DNA from: Termitomyces sp. T153
Lineage: Eukaryota > Basidiomycota > Agaricomycetes > Agaricales > Lyophyllaceae
Direction of reading: 5' to 3'
Assembly: GCA_018296165.2 (NCBI GenBank)
Contig: JACKQL020000012.1
Location: 620,001-684,000, forward strand
Length of the DNA: 64,000 bases
The notes beneath the pieces are model-generated. The model did not search any database. It was not told the DNA's origin and saw nothing but the letters and a program-made list of their open reading frames with translations. Shown here one piece after another: positions 44,925 to 61,340 of the stretch. The translations under genes and the position numbers were made by a program. The stretch's first letter is position 1. Every line of letters begins with the position of its first letter.

Positions 44925-46167
44925 ATGAGCTCGCGTTTAACTGACGTCGAGGGCATTACAGATTACTCTACAAGCCCGCTTCTCGCGAAATATCCTCGAC
45001 ACAGCATGTCGGATGGTCCCTCTATCAAGATCGGTGTGCTCGGAGCTACTGGCACTGTCGGCCAACGCTTCATCACCCTGCTCGCAAATCATCCTTGGTT
45101 CGTTCTCCATGCCCTCGGTGCATCACCTCGGTCAGCGGGCAAGCCATACAAGACCGCTGTTAACTGGAAGCAGACGACCAGGATCCCAGCTGCGGCGCAG
45201 GACCTGATCGTGACCGAGTGCAAACCCGAACTCTTCTCCGAATGCGCGATCATCTTCTCAGGACTCGATGCTGATGTTGCTGGAGACATCGGTGAGCCTT
45301 TTCTGTGGCGCAGGGCTCAGCAAAGTACTGATCAATACTGCAGAGGCGGCATTCAGGGCTGCTGATCTCGTTGTGTTCTCAAATGCTAAAAATTATCGCC
45401 GGGATCCTCTTGTGCCCCTCATCGTCCCCTACGTTAACCCATCACACCTTGCGATTGTGCCGCAGCAGCAGGCTGCACATTCTCCAGCTCTGAAACGCGG
45501 TTTTATCGTCACCAATGCCAATTGTTCAACCACTGGCATCGTTATCCCTCTTTCTGCTCTGGAAAAGGCTTTCGGGCCCATCGAATCTCTCCTTGTCACG
45601 ACGATGCAGGCTATCTCTGGAGGTGGCTACCCAGGTGTTCCCTCCCTCGACGTCCTAGACAACGTCGTACCTCATATCGGTGGTGAGGAAGAAAAGGTGG
45701 AGTGGGAAGTGCTCAAAATCCTAGGCGGCATCGCTAAGGCCGATGACGGCACCCGTTCATTCGACATGCACTCCAAAACTCCTCTCCGCGTCTCTGCTGC
45801 ATGTAATCGCGTCCCCGTCATCGACGGCCACACCGCGACTGTCTCCATTCGCTTTGCCCGGCGACCGCCGCCTTCTCCTCAGCAAGTCCGTGAGGCCCTC
45901 AGGAGTTTCACCTGCGATGCCCAGACACTTGGCTGCCCCAACGCCCCCCCAAAGATCATTGATGTACACGAGGAACCTGATCGGCCTCAGCCAAGGCTCG
46001 ATCGGTATTTCCAGGACGGCGCGGGTGTCTCGGTTGGTCGTATCCGCCAATGCCCAGTGTTGGATATCAAGTTTGTGTGTCTGTCGAATAATGTTTCTAT
46101 TGGCGCGGCGACGAGTAGCATCCTGAACGCGGAGCTGGCGGTGCTAAAGGGTGTCATTGCAACTTAG
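44925..46167 (+). CDS. HOM2: Aspartate-semialdehyde dehydrogenase
   Basis: Two exons (44925-45291, 45344-46167) give 396 aa. It converts aspartyl phosphate to aspartate semialdehyde with NADPH, leading to threonine, methionine and (in fungi, via homoserine) related amino acids. Seen: NADP-binding GVLGATGTVGQRF near the N-terminus, FSGLDADVAGDI, catalytic cysteine in TNANCSTTGIV (Cys about 183), AISGGGYPGVPSLDVLDNVV and HTATVSIRF. The family start is probably the second Met (MSDGPSIKIGVLG, at 45006), which would remove a 27-residue leader; the first Met might add a targeting sequence or be unused. Essential in fungi and absent from animals. Confidence 0.94.
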
Positions 46168-46364
46168 TAAAGGAATTTTCGACTGGCAATGTGTATCATA
46201 TCGACAGAAATACTGGAAAGGAATTACTTCTACTTTAGAATCTCGATTTGTTGAATGCTAATCACCAAATATCAATAAGTTACGGCTGTGATTGCTGGAT
46301 CTGGTGGTAATCACAAAATCTAATCACGCAAATGACCGGATCGGTAACTCAGATTTTTCTATCC

Positions 46365-47482
46365 ATGACTACGACGAATACAGCAGAAAACGACGCCCTC
46401 AAGGCCGCCGTTTTTCAGCGTCTACATCCACGCATCTACCTAGAACGTTTCATAGCGGAAAATTTTCGCCCTGATGGACGCGCCCCCGATGCCTGGCGCG
46501 ACGTCAACCTGAATGTCGGTGTGTGCGTACGCAGTTTTCTACAACCTACTGAAGAACGTATGTATGTATTCTGTAGGCTCTATATCTACGGCAGACGGTT
46601 CTTCACTTGTACGTTTGGGAAATACGACAGTTGTATGCGGTGTGAAGGCTGAGATTGCTGAGCCTGAGCTGGATCGTGAAGGAGAGGGATTTTTAGGTGC
46701 ATTCTTGGTTTATTTTTCTCCAGGTTCTGTCTAACGTCTGTGTCCCCAAAGTTCCCAACCTTGATCTACCAGCGATGTGTTCACCGAAGTTTAAACCTGG
46801 TCCTCCGACAGAGGAGGCTCAGGTCCTGTCTGACCGACTGAACGAGGTTCTAATCACGTATGTCTATCGCACTGAGATCCTTTTCGAGTCTTACAATTCC
46901 GGGCTTATAGGTCGGGTATCCTTCCACTCGATTCTCTATGTATACATCACGGGAAATCGGTGTGGGTACTCTATGTTGACGCGACATGCATAAACTACGA
47001 CGGAAACGTTTTCGATGCTACACTACTCGCGATGATTGCTGCTCTTAAAAACAGTCCGTTTCCTTGACCGGGTCTACGTTTGATCCCTTCTCATCTTATC
47101 AAACACACAGCTCAGCTGCCAAAAGCAACATACGACGAAGAAACAGGTCGCACAATCTGCACACGCAAAAGTAAAGTTCCACTTCAGATCGCACGAACGC
47201 CCATAGCCATGTCTTTTGGTGTCTTCAATTCGTACGTATCCCGGTCTTCGCATGATGAACTCATACTCACCCTCTGGGTTTAGTACCACCCTCCTAGCTG
47301 ATCCAACGTCATTTGAGGAGCCCCTCCTTGACACCACTGTTTCTGTGATTCTCGACGCTGACTCAGGCGATCTCATATCAGCCATCCAGCTAGGCATCGA
47401 TACGACACCTTCACAGGGTTTGCTTCAAACGTGTATGGCTGCCGCGGCGAAGCGACGGCCGGTACTTTCTGGTCGAGTATAG
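46365..47482 (+). CDS. RRP43: Exosome core subunit RRP43 (EXOSC8)
   Basis: Six exons (46365-46518, 46577-46696, 46752-46857, 46911-47053, 47111-47231, 47284-47482) give 280 aa. RNase PH-fold blocks: HPRIYLERFIAENFRPDGRA, WRDVNLNVGSISTADGSSLV, LGNTTVVCGVKAEIAEPELD, SPKFKPGPPTEEAQVLSDRL, VDATCINYDGNVFDATLLAM and ADPTSFEEPLLDTTVSV. RRP43 is a non-catalytic ring subunit of the nuclear/cytoplasmic RNA exosome. An in-frame Met at 46332 could extend the N-terminus by 11 residues. It is convergent with SMC5. Confidence 0.94.
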
Positions 47483-47972
47483 GTTCAGATCTAGACTCTG
47501 CAAAATACGATGTGTACGACTAGAAGTGTATGATATCATCGGCGAGAATCCCCACACTGCTGTTTGGAGTCCTTGATTTAATATCTTCGTGATCTTGACT
47601 TTTCTTAACTTCCGTTCTATAATTTAGCGAATACATTAAAGGAAATACTCGATCTTCTAGAGTCAGTAAAACGTTGTTAATTGATCTTGAATTCATTAGA
47701 GCCATGTGGCGCATAGAGTGTTTAGACCAACAATACACGATCGTCATTAATCGGCACAAAAATGTTGGCTTCGACTTGCCCATCTGGGTATAGCGACAAG
47801 TTTCAATTGGGTATAATCCTGGATGTACAGTAAGCTGGTGGGTCGTCCAGTAGTAGTTACAGTATGTACAAAAACTAGTCAGGTGTAGTGTAACGAGAAT
47901 CGACGTCTTGAACGGCCCGATATACAAATATAAATAGTATACATGCAGACATGAAGCATTCACCCTTCGTCC
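47483..47972. other. Convergent intergenic region
   Basis: Lies between the stops of RRP43 and SMC5. AT-rich; a minus-strand open frame here has no family resemblance. It should hold both polyadenylation regions. Confidence 0.45.
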
Positions 47973-52818
<4,846 letters not shown>

Positions 52819-53235
52819 GGGCCGCGTTCAAGCTGTGCAGGGATCGTAGTTATTGTAAAACACTTCGAAAATGGCTCAGAGACGCGTTCCCCTGCGATCT
52901 CAAAAGTAATTTGCTCATATTTTGACAATTTAGGGTAGGTCTGCCGTTTGTTCATTGTAATGCGCATATTCTTTTTGATGTTTCTGCTTGATAGCAAAAA
53001 TCTCCTAATTCACCACAATATTCTGGACACCTGGCCCTAGAAAGGCTCAAGTATCTTTCCTTTTCTACACCTTTCTGGCTTTAGTAAGCTACCTTATTAT
53101 CAACTGATCACCAATCATGTGCAAATATATTGACCCTGACTGGTTTAGGGTTTAAAAGGGTCCACACGCATCATCTACCCCCAAAAACTACCCGTCAGGT
53201 CACAAGCCCATCACACTTGCGCCACATATGCCTTC
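52819..53235. other. Divergent intergenic region
   Basis: About 420 nt between SMC5 (minus) and the DUF5745-like gene (plus). No coding exon recognised; promoters of both expected here. Confidence 0.4.
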
Positions 53236-54213
53236 ATGTCTATATCTACAAAATCTTTTCATGGCAGTGCCTTGATGAGGCAGTTAAATTCGCTTTTAAA
53301 CGCATTGCAGTTTCCAATCCACCTGCAGTCTCCTACGGAACTTACTCCATCACTCTTGATCGCTATCCTTGAGGCTCTGCTATCTGAGCGTGTCCAATAC
53401 GATGTAACATCAGATACCCCTGATATTATCGATATTCAAAAAACCAAAATCTTTATTGGTGTGCTCGGGGTGGATGTTCTCAAAAGAGATGTCGGACTAA
53501 CCAACCTTGACCCTTGCCGACTTGCTAACGGAGGTCTTGAGGAGTGCACCCATGTGGCTAAGCTCCTGTGCTGGATTGGGCGCACTCTCAATTATATCGG
53601 CGACGATCCATTCGAGGTGAACAACGAAGCGCTGAGTGTTCTGTATGAATCTCACTCGCCTTCGACATCTATCACCACCAGGACGTCGTTTACCACGTCC
53701 AATCTCTCTATGCGCTATGCCAGTGGTTCCAACACCAGCGTAGACTCTAATATACCATCGACCCCAACACCGAAGGCTACCCCTCGAGCTGCTACTCTTG
53801 GACCGCGACCACGATGTATCCACGAAATCCCATCCCCTATTCTGACATCGTTTGATGGAGTTGATCCAGCAACAACGGAAACGGAAACGGAAACTCTGAG
53901 AACTCTTTCTCGGAAAAAAGTGCGACGGACAGGGTACATATCACCAGTTGACGAAGAACTGGAGCTTCTGTCATTTGAGCAATCCCGAAGCATGTCGAGC
54001 AACAGTACATGTAACACAAGTCATGATGTGGGTTGACATTTATCAGGTATCCACAGAAACGTTTGACTCGAATTCCAGTTTCAGGGTGATCATTCCGTTT
54101 TGCTCGCGGCCCTACAAGAATCCGCTGCCCGTACTATTCTTCTATACCAGGAGCGCGCTCGGCTCCTGGAAGAAGTGGCGCGACTCGAGAGCCAACAGTC
54201 TCAATCCTCTTGA
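53236..54213 (+). CDS. DUF5745 / CEP95-like N-terminal domain protein
   Basis: Two exons (53236-54027, 54085-54213) give 306 aa. Residues about 15-125 form a compact helical domain: LNSLLNALQFPIHLQSPTEL, TPSLLIAILEALLSERV, KIFIGVLGVDVLKRDVGLTN and ECTHVAKLLCWIGRTLNYI. This resembles DUF5745, a CH-like domain found in CEP95 and fungal proteins; I assign it by pattern memory. The middle is Ser/Thr-rich with short Thr-Glu repeats. The spliced second exon gives a coiled-coil end (LLAALQESAARTILLYQERA, RLLEEVARLESQQSQSS). The start could be the next Met at 53275. A cytoskeletal or spindle-pole role is inference. Confidence 0.65.
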
Positions 54214-54725
54214 CTTTTCAGGATCGAGATTATATGTTCAAAGTAGTGCAGTATGCCCTTGGGCAGACTGCCTTCATAATCGCATCGCGAGAAGCGCTGC
54301 GTTTTCGATGTCGCTGGTGCATTGATCTTTTGCACCATTTATACGGTTGTACAAGAAAGTTTCTGTTCGATTGGAAAAGCGGACCTTACTATCTGCTGTT
54401 GTGTATGTAATATTGTACTTGCGCATTCAGTCTCTCTTTGGATATACGGATGAAATCATTGTATACTTAGAATTTGCTGTTTGTAGGTTTTCTCCGGATG
54501 TATCCTTAGTATCTTCTTGTTGATATAGTCCTGATCTGTCCTCATTTATTCGGTTGAAAGCGTCGAATCCGGATGACTCTATTTCTATTGAAATACGTGT
54601 TATTCGTGAAGATATGGTGATCGTGGTATTACCGGCGTGGTCCGCGCACGGACAGTCGGGTCTCGTACGATGGATTACATGTCTTAATTGTGTATTTACA
54701 ATGTTCAGCAATATAGTCTGATCAT
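54214..54725. other. Convergent intergenic region
   Basis: Between the stops of the DUF5745-like gene and thioesterase copy B. Short frames without resemblance. Nothing else seen. Confidence 0.4.
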
Positions 54726-55516
54726 TTAAAGGCTGGCTTTAGTCGGACCAGCAGAAGGCTTCATCTTGATATGAACACCAGAGGAGACAAGACGATGGTG
54801 AGTGACGTTCCAGATCTGCACAAGGGTCAATACAGCGCATTTTTGACGTCAATAAGATCGTGCCTCTGTTCTTGCAGATAGAACCCGTCCCCCTATGGTG
54901 AGAGTCGTATTGACGAGTCGAATTCGGTCTCCCCTGAAATATGGCAACATTCAGTACCCCGATATAAACATAAACAATTGTATTCAGACAACTTACAAGC
55001 CTGCAGGAGAGTGATATACCATATTGAGAGACTGAGAGACACTGAATTCATCTTCGTTCGATGTCGCTAAGCGTAGCATCGTTATGGACATTGACGAGCA
55101 ACTTATTCAAACCCGTGGTCAGCGTGGATCAATCGTAGATGCAGATCCATACATGTCAATGAGGAAGGCTGAACAGCCTCCGTGGATAGTACCTCCACCA
55201 TTTAACATATCTGAAGGGTTCTTGTGTCAGTTCACCGATAATAATGGCAGACACGATACACCTCACCTTCTTCAACAGTCAGTTCGCATACAACACGACC
55301 CTCGGTCTTCGACGGCTCCTCTGCCTTCGGTAGCACAGAAACCTCCGTGACTTGTATCCGTTTCACAATGTGCGCCCCAAATGTGAGCCCAGTCGTATTC
55401 ACATTTCTCCTGGGTAAGTAGTATCTGGACATGTTAGAGACGACAGTCTTGACCTGGTCTGAAGCATTCCCAGCGATCTTGCTGATATCTCTAGTCTCGA
55501 ATGTTTCTGCATGCAT
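54726..55516 (-). CDS. Hotdog-fold acyl-CoA thioesterase-like protein, copy B
   Basis: Five exons (55516-55267, 55210-55153, 55101-54997, 54933-54864, 54815-54726) give 190 aa. The motif MLNGGGTIHGGCSAFLIDIC holds the full HGG and the helix Asp of ACOT13/PaaI thioesterases, followed by SVSQSLNMVYHSPAGLG, DRIRLVNTTLTIGGRV and LVSSGVHIKMKP. It should hydrolyse an acyl-CoA; the acyl group is unknown. The last intron (54863-54816, 48 nt) begins GC, not GT; no nearby GT gives the conserved join. Exon lengths 58/105/70 equal those of copy A at 69-928, which has lost the HGG. It is head-to-head with the AlkB-like gene. Confidence 0.85.
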
Positions 55517-55870
55517 TGGGGAAGATAGTATGTTTGCATAATAACCACACGGAATGATTTATGAGTTTCGGCTGGTCCGGTACGAGAGAGGCCGGAGAAA
55601 TCAGAGATCTGAGGAAGGCTCCATAACTCGGATCTTATACAACATCCGATCAATGTAGGATCAATGACTTGTGGTCGGTCACTGTTGGCATTGATATAAG
55701 CAACGAGCGTTTCCTCGGAGGTTTATCAGACGTTTCATTTCTTCTGCGTCTGCATTCGACCCCACAAAGGCATACTTATTCTTCTCCTCGAAACTTTGAG
55801 ATACAAATCATCCAAGGTATGTCGAGTCATTGTTGCATATTTGTGACCGCTGTATTGGCATGGGTGCAGG

Positions 55871-56869
55871 ATGAGCCAACGTTCTCCTTCCTTTTCACAT
55901 TCAAACCTCATCATTGGATCCAAACGAAAGCGAGAACCCAGCCCCAAAAGACCTGAATCATATAATCATAACCCCGGAAAACGCTCTTTGAAAATTACTA
56001 TACCCTCCTTGTCGAATACCCCAAATCAAATACAGGATGACGAGTCACTTATCTCTGGACTTTCCGAACCTGATTCACTATTCGACGAAATGAGCCCTTC
56101 ATCTTCTTCGAATATCTTAGGTACTTCAGCTGAGCACCCCAAATCCCCGGCCATCCGGACGGCCCCGCCTATTCATGGTCTCTTCTTCAATCCGACATTG
56201 CTTCTTCCCGAGGCTTTCGCTGAGAGGATCAGCCACTACTGCATGAGCACCTACTTTAAACAGCAGGGCGTCAACCAAGTTATGCTATTTGGACGCTTTA
56301 TTGCACCGCAACCGCTCACTTCTGAGCCAAAGGTGTCAACAGGTCTTCCACCTGTACTTCATGAGCTTCTATCAGTGCTTGAAGCTACTCTCCTTCCTGT
56401 TGTTGCGCCAGAGACTCACGAGCTCTTGTTTCCTCGTGTACCCACCAGTGCCCGTCAAGCCATTTTGAACTTGTATCAGCCCGGAGAAGGCATCACACCA
56501 CACCTTGACTTGCTTCAGCGATTTGGGGATGGTATCATTGGTGTCAGTCTCGGAAGCGGATGCGTGATGCAATTTGCGAGAGTAAGAGAGAATGCTAGAG
56601 GACACCAACAGCCCACCGACTATGTGGCCGAGAGAAGTAAATGGGATATATACCTTCCGGAACGGAGTGTCATCGTTCTATCTGGCGATGCACGTTACAA
56701 GTGGACACATGGCATCGGAAAACACACGGAGGACTATGTAACACTGCCACATACTGGTGAAGTTGATAAGACTGCTGGTCAGCGGATCAAGCGAGGTGTC
56801 CGCTTGAGCATAACCTTTAGATGGCTTCTACCTGGGGCAGATGTTGTTGGAGAAGAGCACATCTCTTAG
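55871..56869 (+). CDS. AlkB-type 2-oxoglutarate/Fe(II) dioxygenase
   Basis: A single exon of 332 aa, unusual here. The first about 95 residues are basic and Ser/Pro-rich with KRKREPSPKRP, a likely nuclear signal. The catalytic double-stranded beta helix follows: ILNLYQPGEGITPHLDLLQR supplies the His-x-Asp iron ligands, GDARYKWTHGIGKH the distal His, and RIKRGVRLSITFRW the Arg residues for 2-oxoglutarate. The layout is closest to the AlkB domain of ALKBH8-like proteins, but there is no RNA-recognition or methyltransferase domain. It should demethylate or hydroxylate nucleic acid; the substrate (tRNA, mRNA or DNA) is not decidable here. Confidence 0.9.
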   Translation: MSQRSPSFSHSNLIIGSKRKREPSPKRPESYNHNPGKRSLKITIPSLSNTPNQIQDDESLISGLSEPDSLFDEMSPSSSSNILGTSAEHPKSPAIRTAPPIHGLFFNPTLLLPEAFAERISHYCMSTYFKQQGVNQVMLFGRFIAPQPLTSEPKVSTGLPPVLHELLSVLEATLLPVVAPETHELLFPRVPTSARQAILNLYQPGEGITPHLDLLQRFGDGIIGVSLGSGCVMQFARVRENARGHQQPTDYVAERSKWDIYLPERSVIVLSGDARYKWTHGIGKHTEDYVTLPHTGEVDKTAGQRIKRGVRLSITFRWLLPGADVVGEEHIS

Positions 56870-57726
56870 ATGAGTGCATCAAAGAACGTAAGCATGTGTC
56901 TTGCCAAATTCAATAATGGTGCCTCACAGACTCGTATCAATCCATCACTTACTGAGTACATCTCGTCTCCAAGAGTTCTTTATACAATGAGATGTTTGTT
57001 GACCATTTGGACAAGTCCAAGGGCCCTGTTAGCCCTAGTTCTGATCAACTTTTCTATGATAGCGATAGGAACTGTGTAGCGCAAGTGAAAGGGAGTAAAA
57101 ACATGTACAGAAGTTCGAAGAATTCAACATTAATATCGGTACTCCATCCACCCCAATTTGGACATTGATGACAGAACATATGAGCAGTGTGGCACCAGCG
57201 ATAGGTCATCGCCACACTGCGAATGTTGCAATTTTAACTCTTCCGAGGGACTTCTCGCTTCGTCTTTGCTGGAAAAAATCAGTCATAGATTGGTCCTCTC
57301 TAGGTGGATATATACTGGGCGAGGCTTTCGATATGGAGCTAAGCGCACGAAACCTGTTGTTCGTTGTTTTCTCGAAATTCTTTGACTTGTTTTCCTTCCT
57401 TAACGAATTTCAACCAAATATAAGCATGCGCATGGCTCATTGGTCGTTTACACTCGCTTTCATAAATTGAACGGGGAAATGAATTATTTTTCGAGTCGCA
57501 TATTAGAAAGACGCGCCTTCGATCACGAAGGAGACATAGGTTCAAGATCGTGTTGCGTTCAGAGATCACTTGGACGTATGTATGAGCTGGTAATAGTCTA
57601 TGTCTGCGAACATCTTTCTAGCGCTCGTGTAGTCATAGATCAGACGAGATGTTCTGTCGATAGCTTTCTGTAAACAGCAGGTTACAGCCGGCCCAAAGTA
57701 TCTCCATGATGAAGGCGTCCCAAAGA
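56870..57726. other. Intergenic, no gene recognised
   Basis: Between convergent AlkB-like and NEDD8 genes. Several short open frames on both strands, none with conserved-looking blocks or matching splice sites. Confidence 0.4.
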
Positions 57727-58195
57727 TTACTGTCCGCCACGTAGTGCGAGAACTAAATGCAGAACCGCACCAGCGCCGATGTTTAGCTCCTTAGCGGTCT
57801 TGTCGTCTTGCCTGGAATGATGAAGCGTAGGGTTAGACTGTAGCAAGACATGAGAAGATGTTTCGGGCACACATCTGTTTCCCCATGAAAATCAACCTCT
57901 GCTGGGGGGGTGGAACGCCAGCCTGCTCTTCGACCTTCTCCTTTATACGCGTAATCTGTCCCATCGTTGGCCCTGTTGGCTTCGATCGTATGCCCAATCA
58001 ACTATGGCACGGACCTTATCATCTGCATCTATGTCGAGCTCAATCTGAAATAGGATCAGAAAATGAGCGAGAACAATAAATCTGAACGAACAGACCTCTT
58101 TGCCTGTAAGAGTCTATAAAGCATAGAGGTCATCCATCCATACGCGTTAGGATCTCTGAACGAAGAAAAATCCTTGCCTTGATCTTGATTAGCAT
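57727..58195 (-). CDS. RUB1: Ubiquitin-like modifier NEDD8 / RUB1
   Basis: Five tiny exons (58195-58178, 58113-58096, 58044-58015, 57955-57873, 57811-57727) give 77 aa, too fragmented for a long open frame. Reading: [22 protein letters not shown], then [20 protein letters not shown] and LIFMGKQM, then [20 protein letters not shown] with end GGQ. The ubiquitin fold and C-terminal Gly-Gly are plain, and [10 protein letters not shown] and ALRGG fit NEDD8 rather than ubiquitin. One residue (Gln) must be removed by a protease before conjugation. NEDD8 modifies cullins and activates SCF-type ligases. The first intron starts GC (AAG/GCAAGG), not GT. Confidence is high because all joins are in phase. 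Confidence 0.92.
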
Positions 58196-59115
58196 TGTGT
58201 AAGATGAGAAAAGGACGTAGTGCTGGAGGCGAAAGGGTTATATAACGCGTCGAGGGTAATCACAAGTGACAACTGCCTGACAAAACCGCCTGACAAAACA
58301 AGAGTCACCTCGCACAATCACAACAACCCGTGACCTGACTCTCGCCCTGTTTGGTCAATTCCTTGATGATGCTGTGGTTTTACTTCAATCTGTCAAAGCC
58401 GCGCTAGCATCTTTTTTCCATTCCTAGAGCCATACTTCTCATCAACCTTCGAGTCTCCATACGATTCATTGAGCTGGATCCAGAGAAAACATACTGGACA
58501 CTTTTGGATATCTTGGCATTGCCTACAAGACGTCGACGCATGTAACTGGCCAATGAATGATTCGAAGTGAATGTCTCACGAAAAGTCGGCAATGCCATAT
58601 TCGTCCTGCCTCAGATCTATTTGGTTACAAGCAAAATGCATGATCAGCAGATCGATCCTCAGCTTCCGAACTCTCGAGAATATGCATTTAATGAACATAA
58701 CTGAGGCTACTTCTTCAGGCTGAATATAATAGTGAGCCATTTCTGTCGGCTACATTCTAAATTCATAAGTACCCGAGGAATTTCCGGCTCGCTTCGAGTA
58801 AGTACCCGTCGCAGTACTCATGATCTGCCTACTGACCATGACCCAGGAATCCTCATTGAATAACCTTGGCCATATTTCTCCTGCACCTTATAGGAGTATC
58901 TGTCCATTTGTGATGCCCGAACATATCTTCCCCTCAGATAAAACATTGTCGCTTGCGCGTTAAGGCCCTCTTTAACGGCGTATCCCTGGAGTGCCAAGCC
59001 GAAAAGCATATATGTATCCCACATGGTCAAGTTCCGTGCACATACAAATAAGACATGAGAATCCCTGTCATAATGGTTTCTTTGCCGGTTTCTTGGGTCT
59101 CATCCTTTATACAGA
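58196..59115. other. Divergent intergenic region
   Basis: About 920 nt between NEDD8 (minus) and the first sugar porter (plus). It should hold both promoters. A minus-strand frame near 58818-59030 is unrelated to anything I recognise. No RNA gene or repeat seen. Confidence 0.4.
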
Positions 59116-61269
59116 ATGACGAGCGACGCCACGACACATGACAAGACATTGAAGCACGACACGCATGATCTGTCTGACCCAATCGTGACACGATTAGCAG
59201 AACTCGACAAAACGCCATGGTACAAGAAACCAAACCTAAGACTGCTCTACCTCCTCATGTTTCCAACATGCATTGGTGTGGAAATGACTAGCGGGTATGT
59301 TCAGTACTCTAGTATACTACATGTACTGTATACTCATCTTTCCATTGGAAAGTTTTGACTCATCCATGATGAACGGTCTTCAAGCGGTAGATTCCTGGGA
59401 TACATGTTCGTAAATGTTGCACTACCAGGGTGTTACTGTTGAATGTCGTTATTTAGTCTTTCACTCGCCTCGGTCTACTCTTCTTGGCCTCATGTCCGCT
59501 ATGTACTCCCTTGGCGCTATCCTTGTGCTCCCTATCGTTCCCGTCGTCACGGATCGTCTTGGCCGTCGGCACGCAATTTCATTTGGCAGTCTACTCATGA
59601 TCATAGGTGCCGCCCTACAGACTGGCTCTCAGAATTGTGTGTGGATCATGTTTTAGAAATCTTTACTGATGGAATTGATTACCTACAGTCGGTATGTTTG
59701 TTGTATCCCGTCTCGTTCTTGGTTTGGGCATCCCATTTGCTATCGTGGCCGCATCTTCGCTTATCGGAGGCAAGTTAGCTTATTTCTTTGCTGCTTCTTG
59801 TTCTTGTACTGAACCGTTGATTAGAGCTGTCGCATCCCAAAGAGCGAGCTATCATTGGATCCCTGTTCAATTCGTGCTACTTTATTGGTATCATAAATTC
59901 TCCACTGTTGTGAAATTAATGAGATGATTGTCCACAGGCGCAATTGTGGCGGCTGGTATTACTCTTGGGACTTTCAACATGAACAGCAATTGGGGGTGGC
60001 GAATTCCATCTTTGCTTCAAGTCATGCCAAGTGCTCTGCAAATCATATTCGTCTACTTGATGCCCGAGTCACCTCGGTGGTTGATCTCCAAAGGACGGGG
60101 CGAAGAGGCCAGGGCTATTCTCGTTAAATACCATGCCGAGGGAGACGAGACTTCGGAATTCGTCAAGGCTGAGTTCGCACAAATCAAGAAGACACTTGAG
60201 CTCGAGAAGGAGACGGAGAAGGTAGGCTGGTTCCAAGTCGTTGCGACAGTCGGTATGCGTCGACGAATTTTGATTGGCGCGTTCCTTGGTCTTGCGACAC
60301 AGTGGAGTGGAAACGGGCTTACTTCGTAAGTCAATCAATCAAACTGTATCTTTGATTGGTAACTGAGGCTAAGTGTCGACTCACAGATATTTTTTGGCAC
60401 GGATTTTGGACACTATCGGTATACATGATAATTCCGTCAAGAACAAATTCAACCTGGGTATCACCTGTTGGGGATTCCTCAACGCTACGTTTTTCGCACT
60501 CATTTCCTCTCGGTTTAAGCGTCGAATAGTGTACCTTGTGTGTCAATGTGTGCATCCCCGCCCATGAATTGGTTATTGACGAATATGGCAGACTTGTACA
60601 ATTTCCCTCCTGATGGTATTTACTGCTTGGACAATAGCGAGTGCTCGGTATGCAATCACAGGGACCCAAGCGTCCTCTCGCGCTGTCATCGCGTATGTCA
60701 TTTTTCTGTCATTTCGATTTTAGGTCTCATGCTTTCACTCCGATCAAATAGATTCATCTTCTTATACAGCCCATGTTACAACATGGCTTATAATGCGCTC
60801 ACATATAGTTTGTCACCTTTCCTTATTTCACAGGATCTTTGTCGACTCATCTTGACACTATATAGCGTTCTTGGTCGAGCTCTTCCCATTTGAAGTGCGT
60901 GCCAAGGGTATTTCCGTCTTCCAATGGTTCAGCCGTGCGGCTGGGTTCTTTAACCAATTCGTCAACCCGATCGGTATTGCCAACGCTGGATGGAAATATT
61001 ACATTAGCTACTGCGTCTTCCTCCTCTTTGAAGTCATTTTTGTGTACTTCCTCTTCCCGGAGACGCATGGTCGTACACTCGAGGAACTTGCATTTTGTAA
61101 GTCTAGATCTGCCGGACATTTGTGACGGCGAATGCTAACGATACCCGTTTTAGTGTATGAGAGTGATAAAGTCATTGAACAGAAGAGGCGCGTGGAAGAG
61201 GAGATTTACGAGAACGAGAACGAGAATTTGAGTGTCCGTATGGATGAGGGTTCAGATAAGAAAGTGTAA
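59116..61269 (+). CDS. MFS sugar porter, copy 1
   Basis: Eleven exons (59116-59294, 59353-59405, 59457-59636, 59689-59769, 59825-59887, 59938-60325, 60387-60537, 60592-60692, 60752-60807, 60866-61096, 61154-61269) give 532 aa. Sugar-porter motifs are present: DRLGRRHA after TM2, VSRLVLGLGIPFAIVAASSL, ELSHPKERA, then PESPRWLISKGRGEEAR, AYNALTYTFLVELFPFEVRA and PETHGRTLEEL. It should import a hexose or disaccharide by proton symport across the plasma membrane; the sugar is unknown. The N-terminus and the tail (YENENENLSVRMDEG) are hydrophilic and cytosolic. Intron 4 starts GC (GGAG/GCAAGT) and so does its counterpart in copy 2. The stop lies inside a 43-bp tandem duplication. Confidence 0.92.
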
Positions 61270-61340
61270 TAATGGATTTACGATAATGGATACGACAGAT
61301 AAGAAAGTGTAATAATGGATTTACGAAAATGGATACGAGC
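61255..61340. repeat. 43-bp tandem duplication over the stop of sugar porter 1
   Basis: Two copies (61255-61297, 61298-61340) starting GATAAGAAAGTGTAATAATG, differing at two or three bases. The stop codon of the transporter is in the first copy. Confidence 0.9.

Noticed and set aside
47520..47963. Minus-strand open frame after SMC5
   Set aside because: Basic, low-quality composition, no family resemblance, and located in the expected 3-prime UTR region of two convergent genes.
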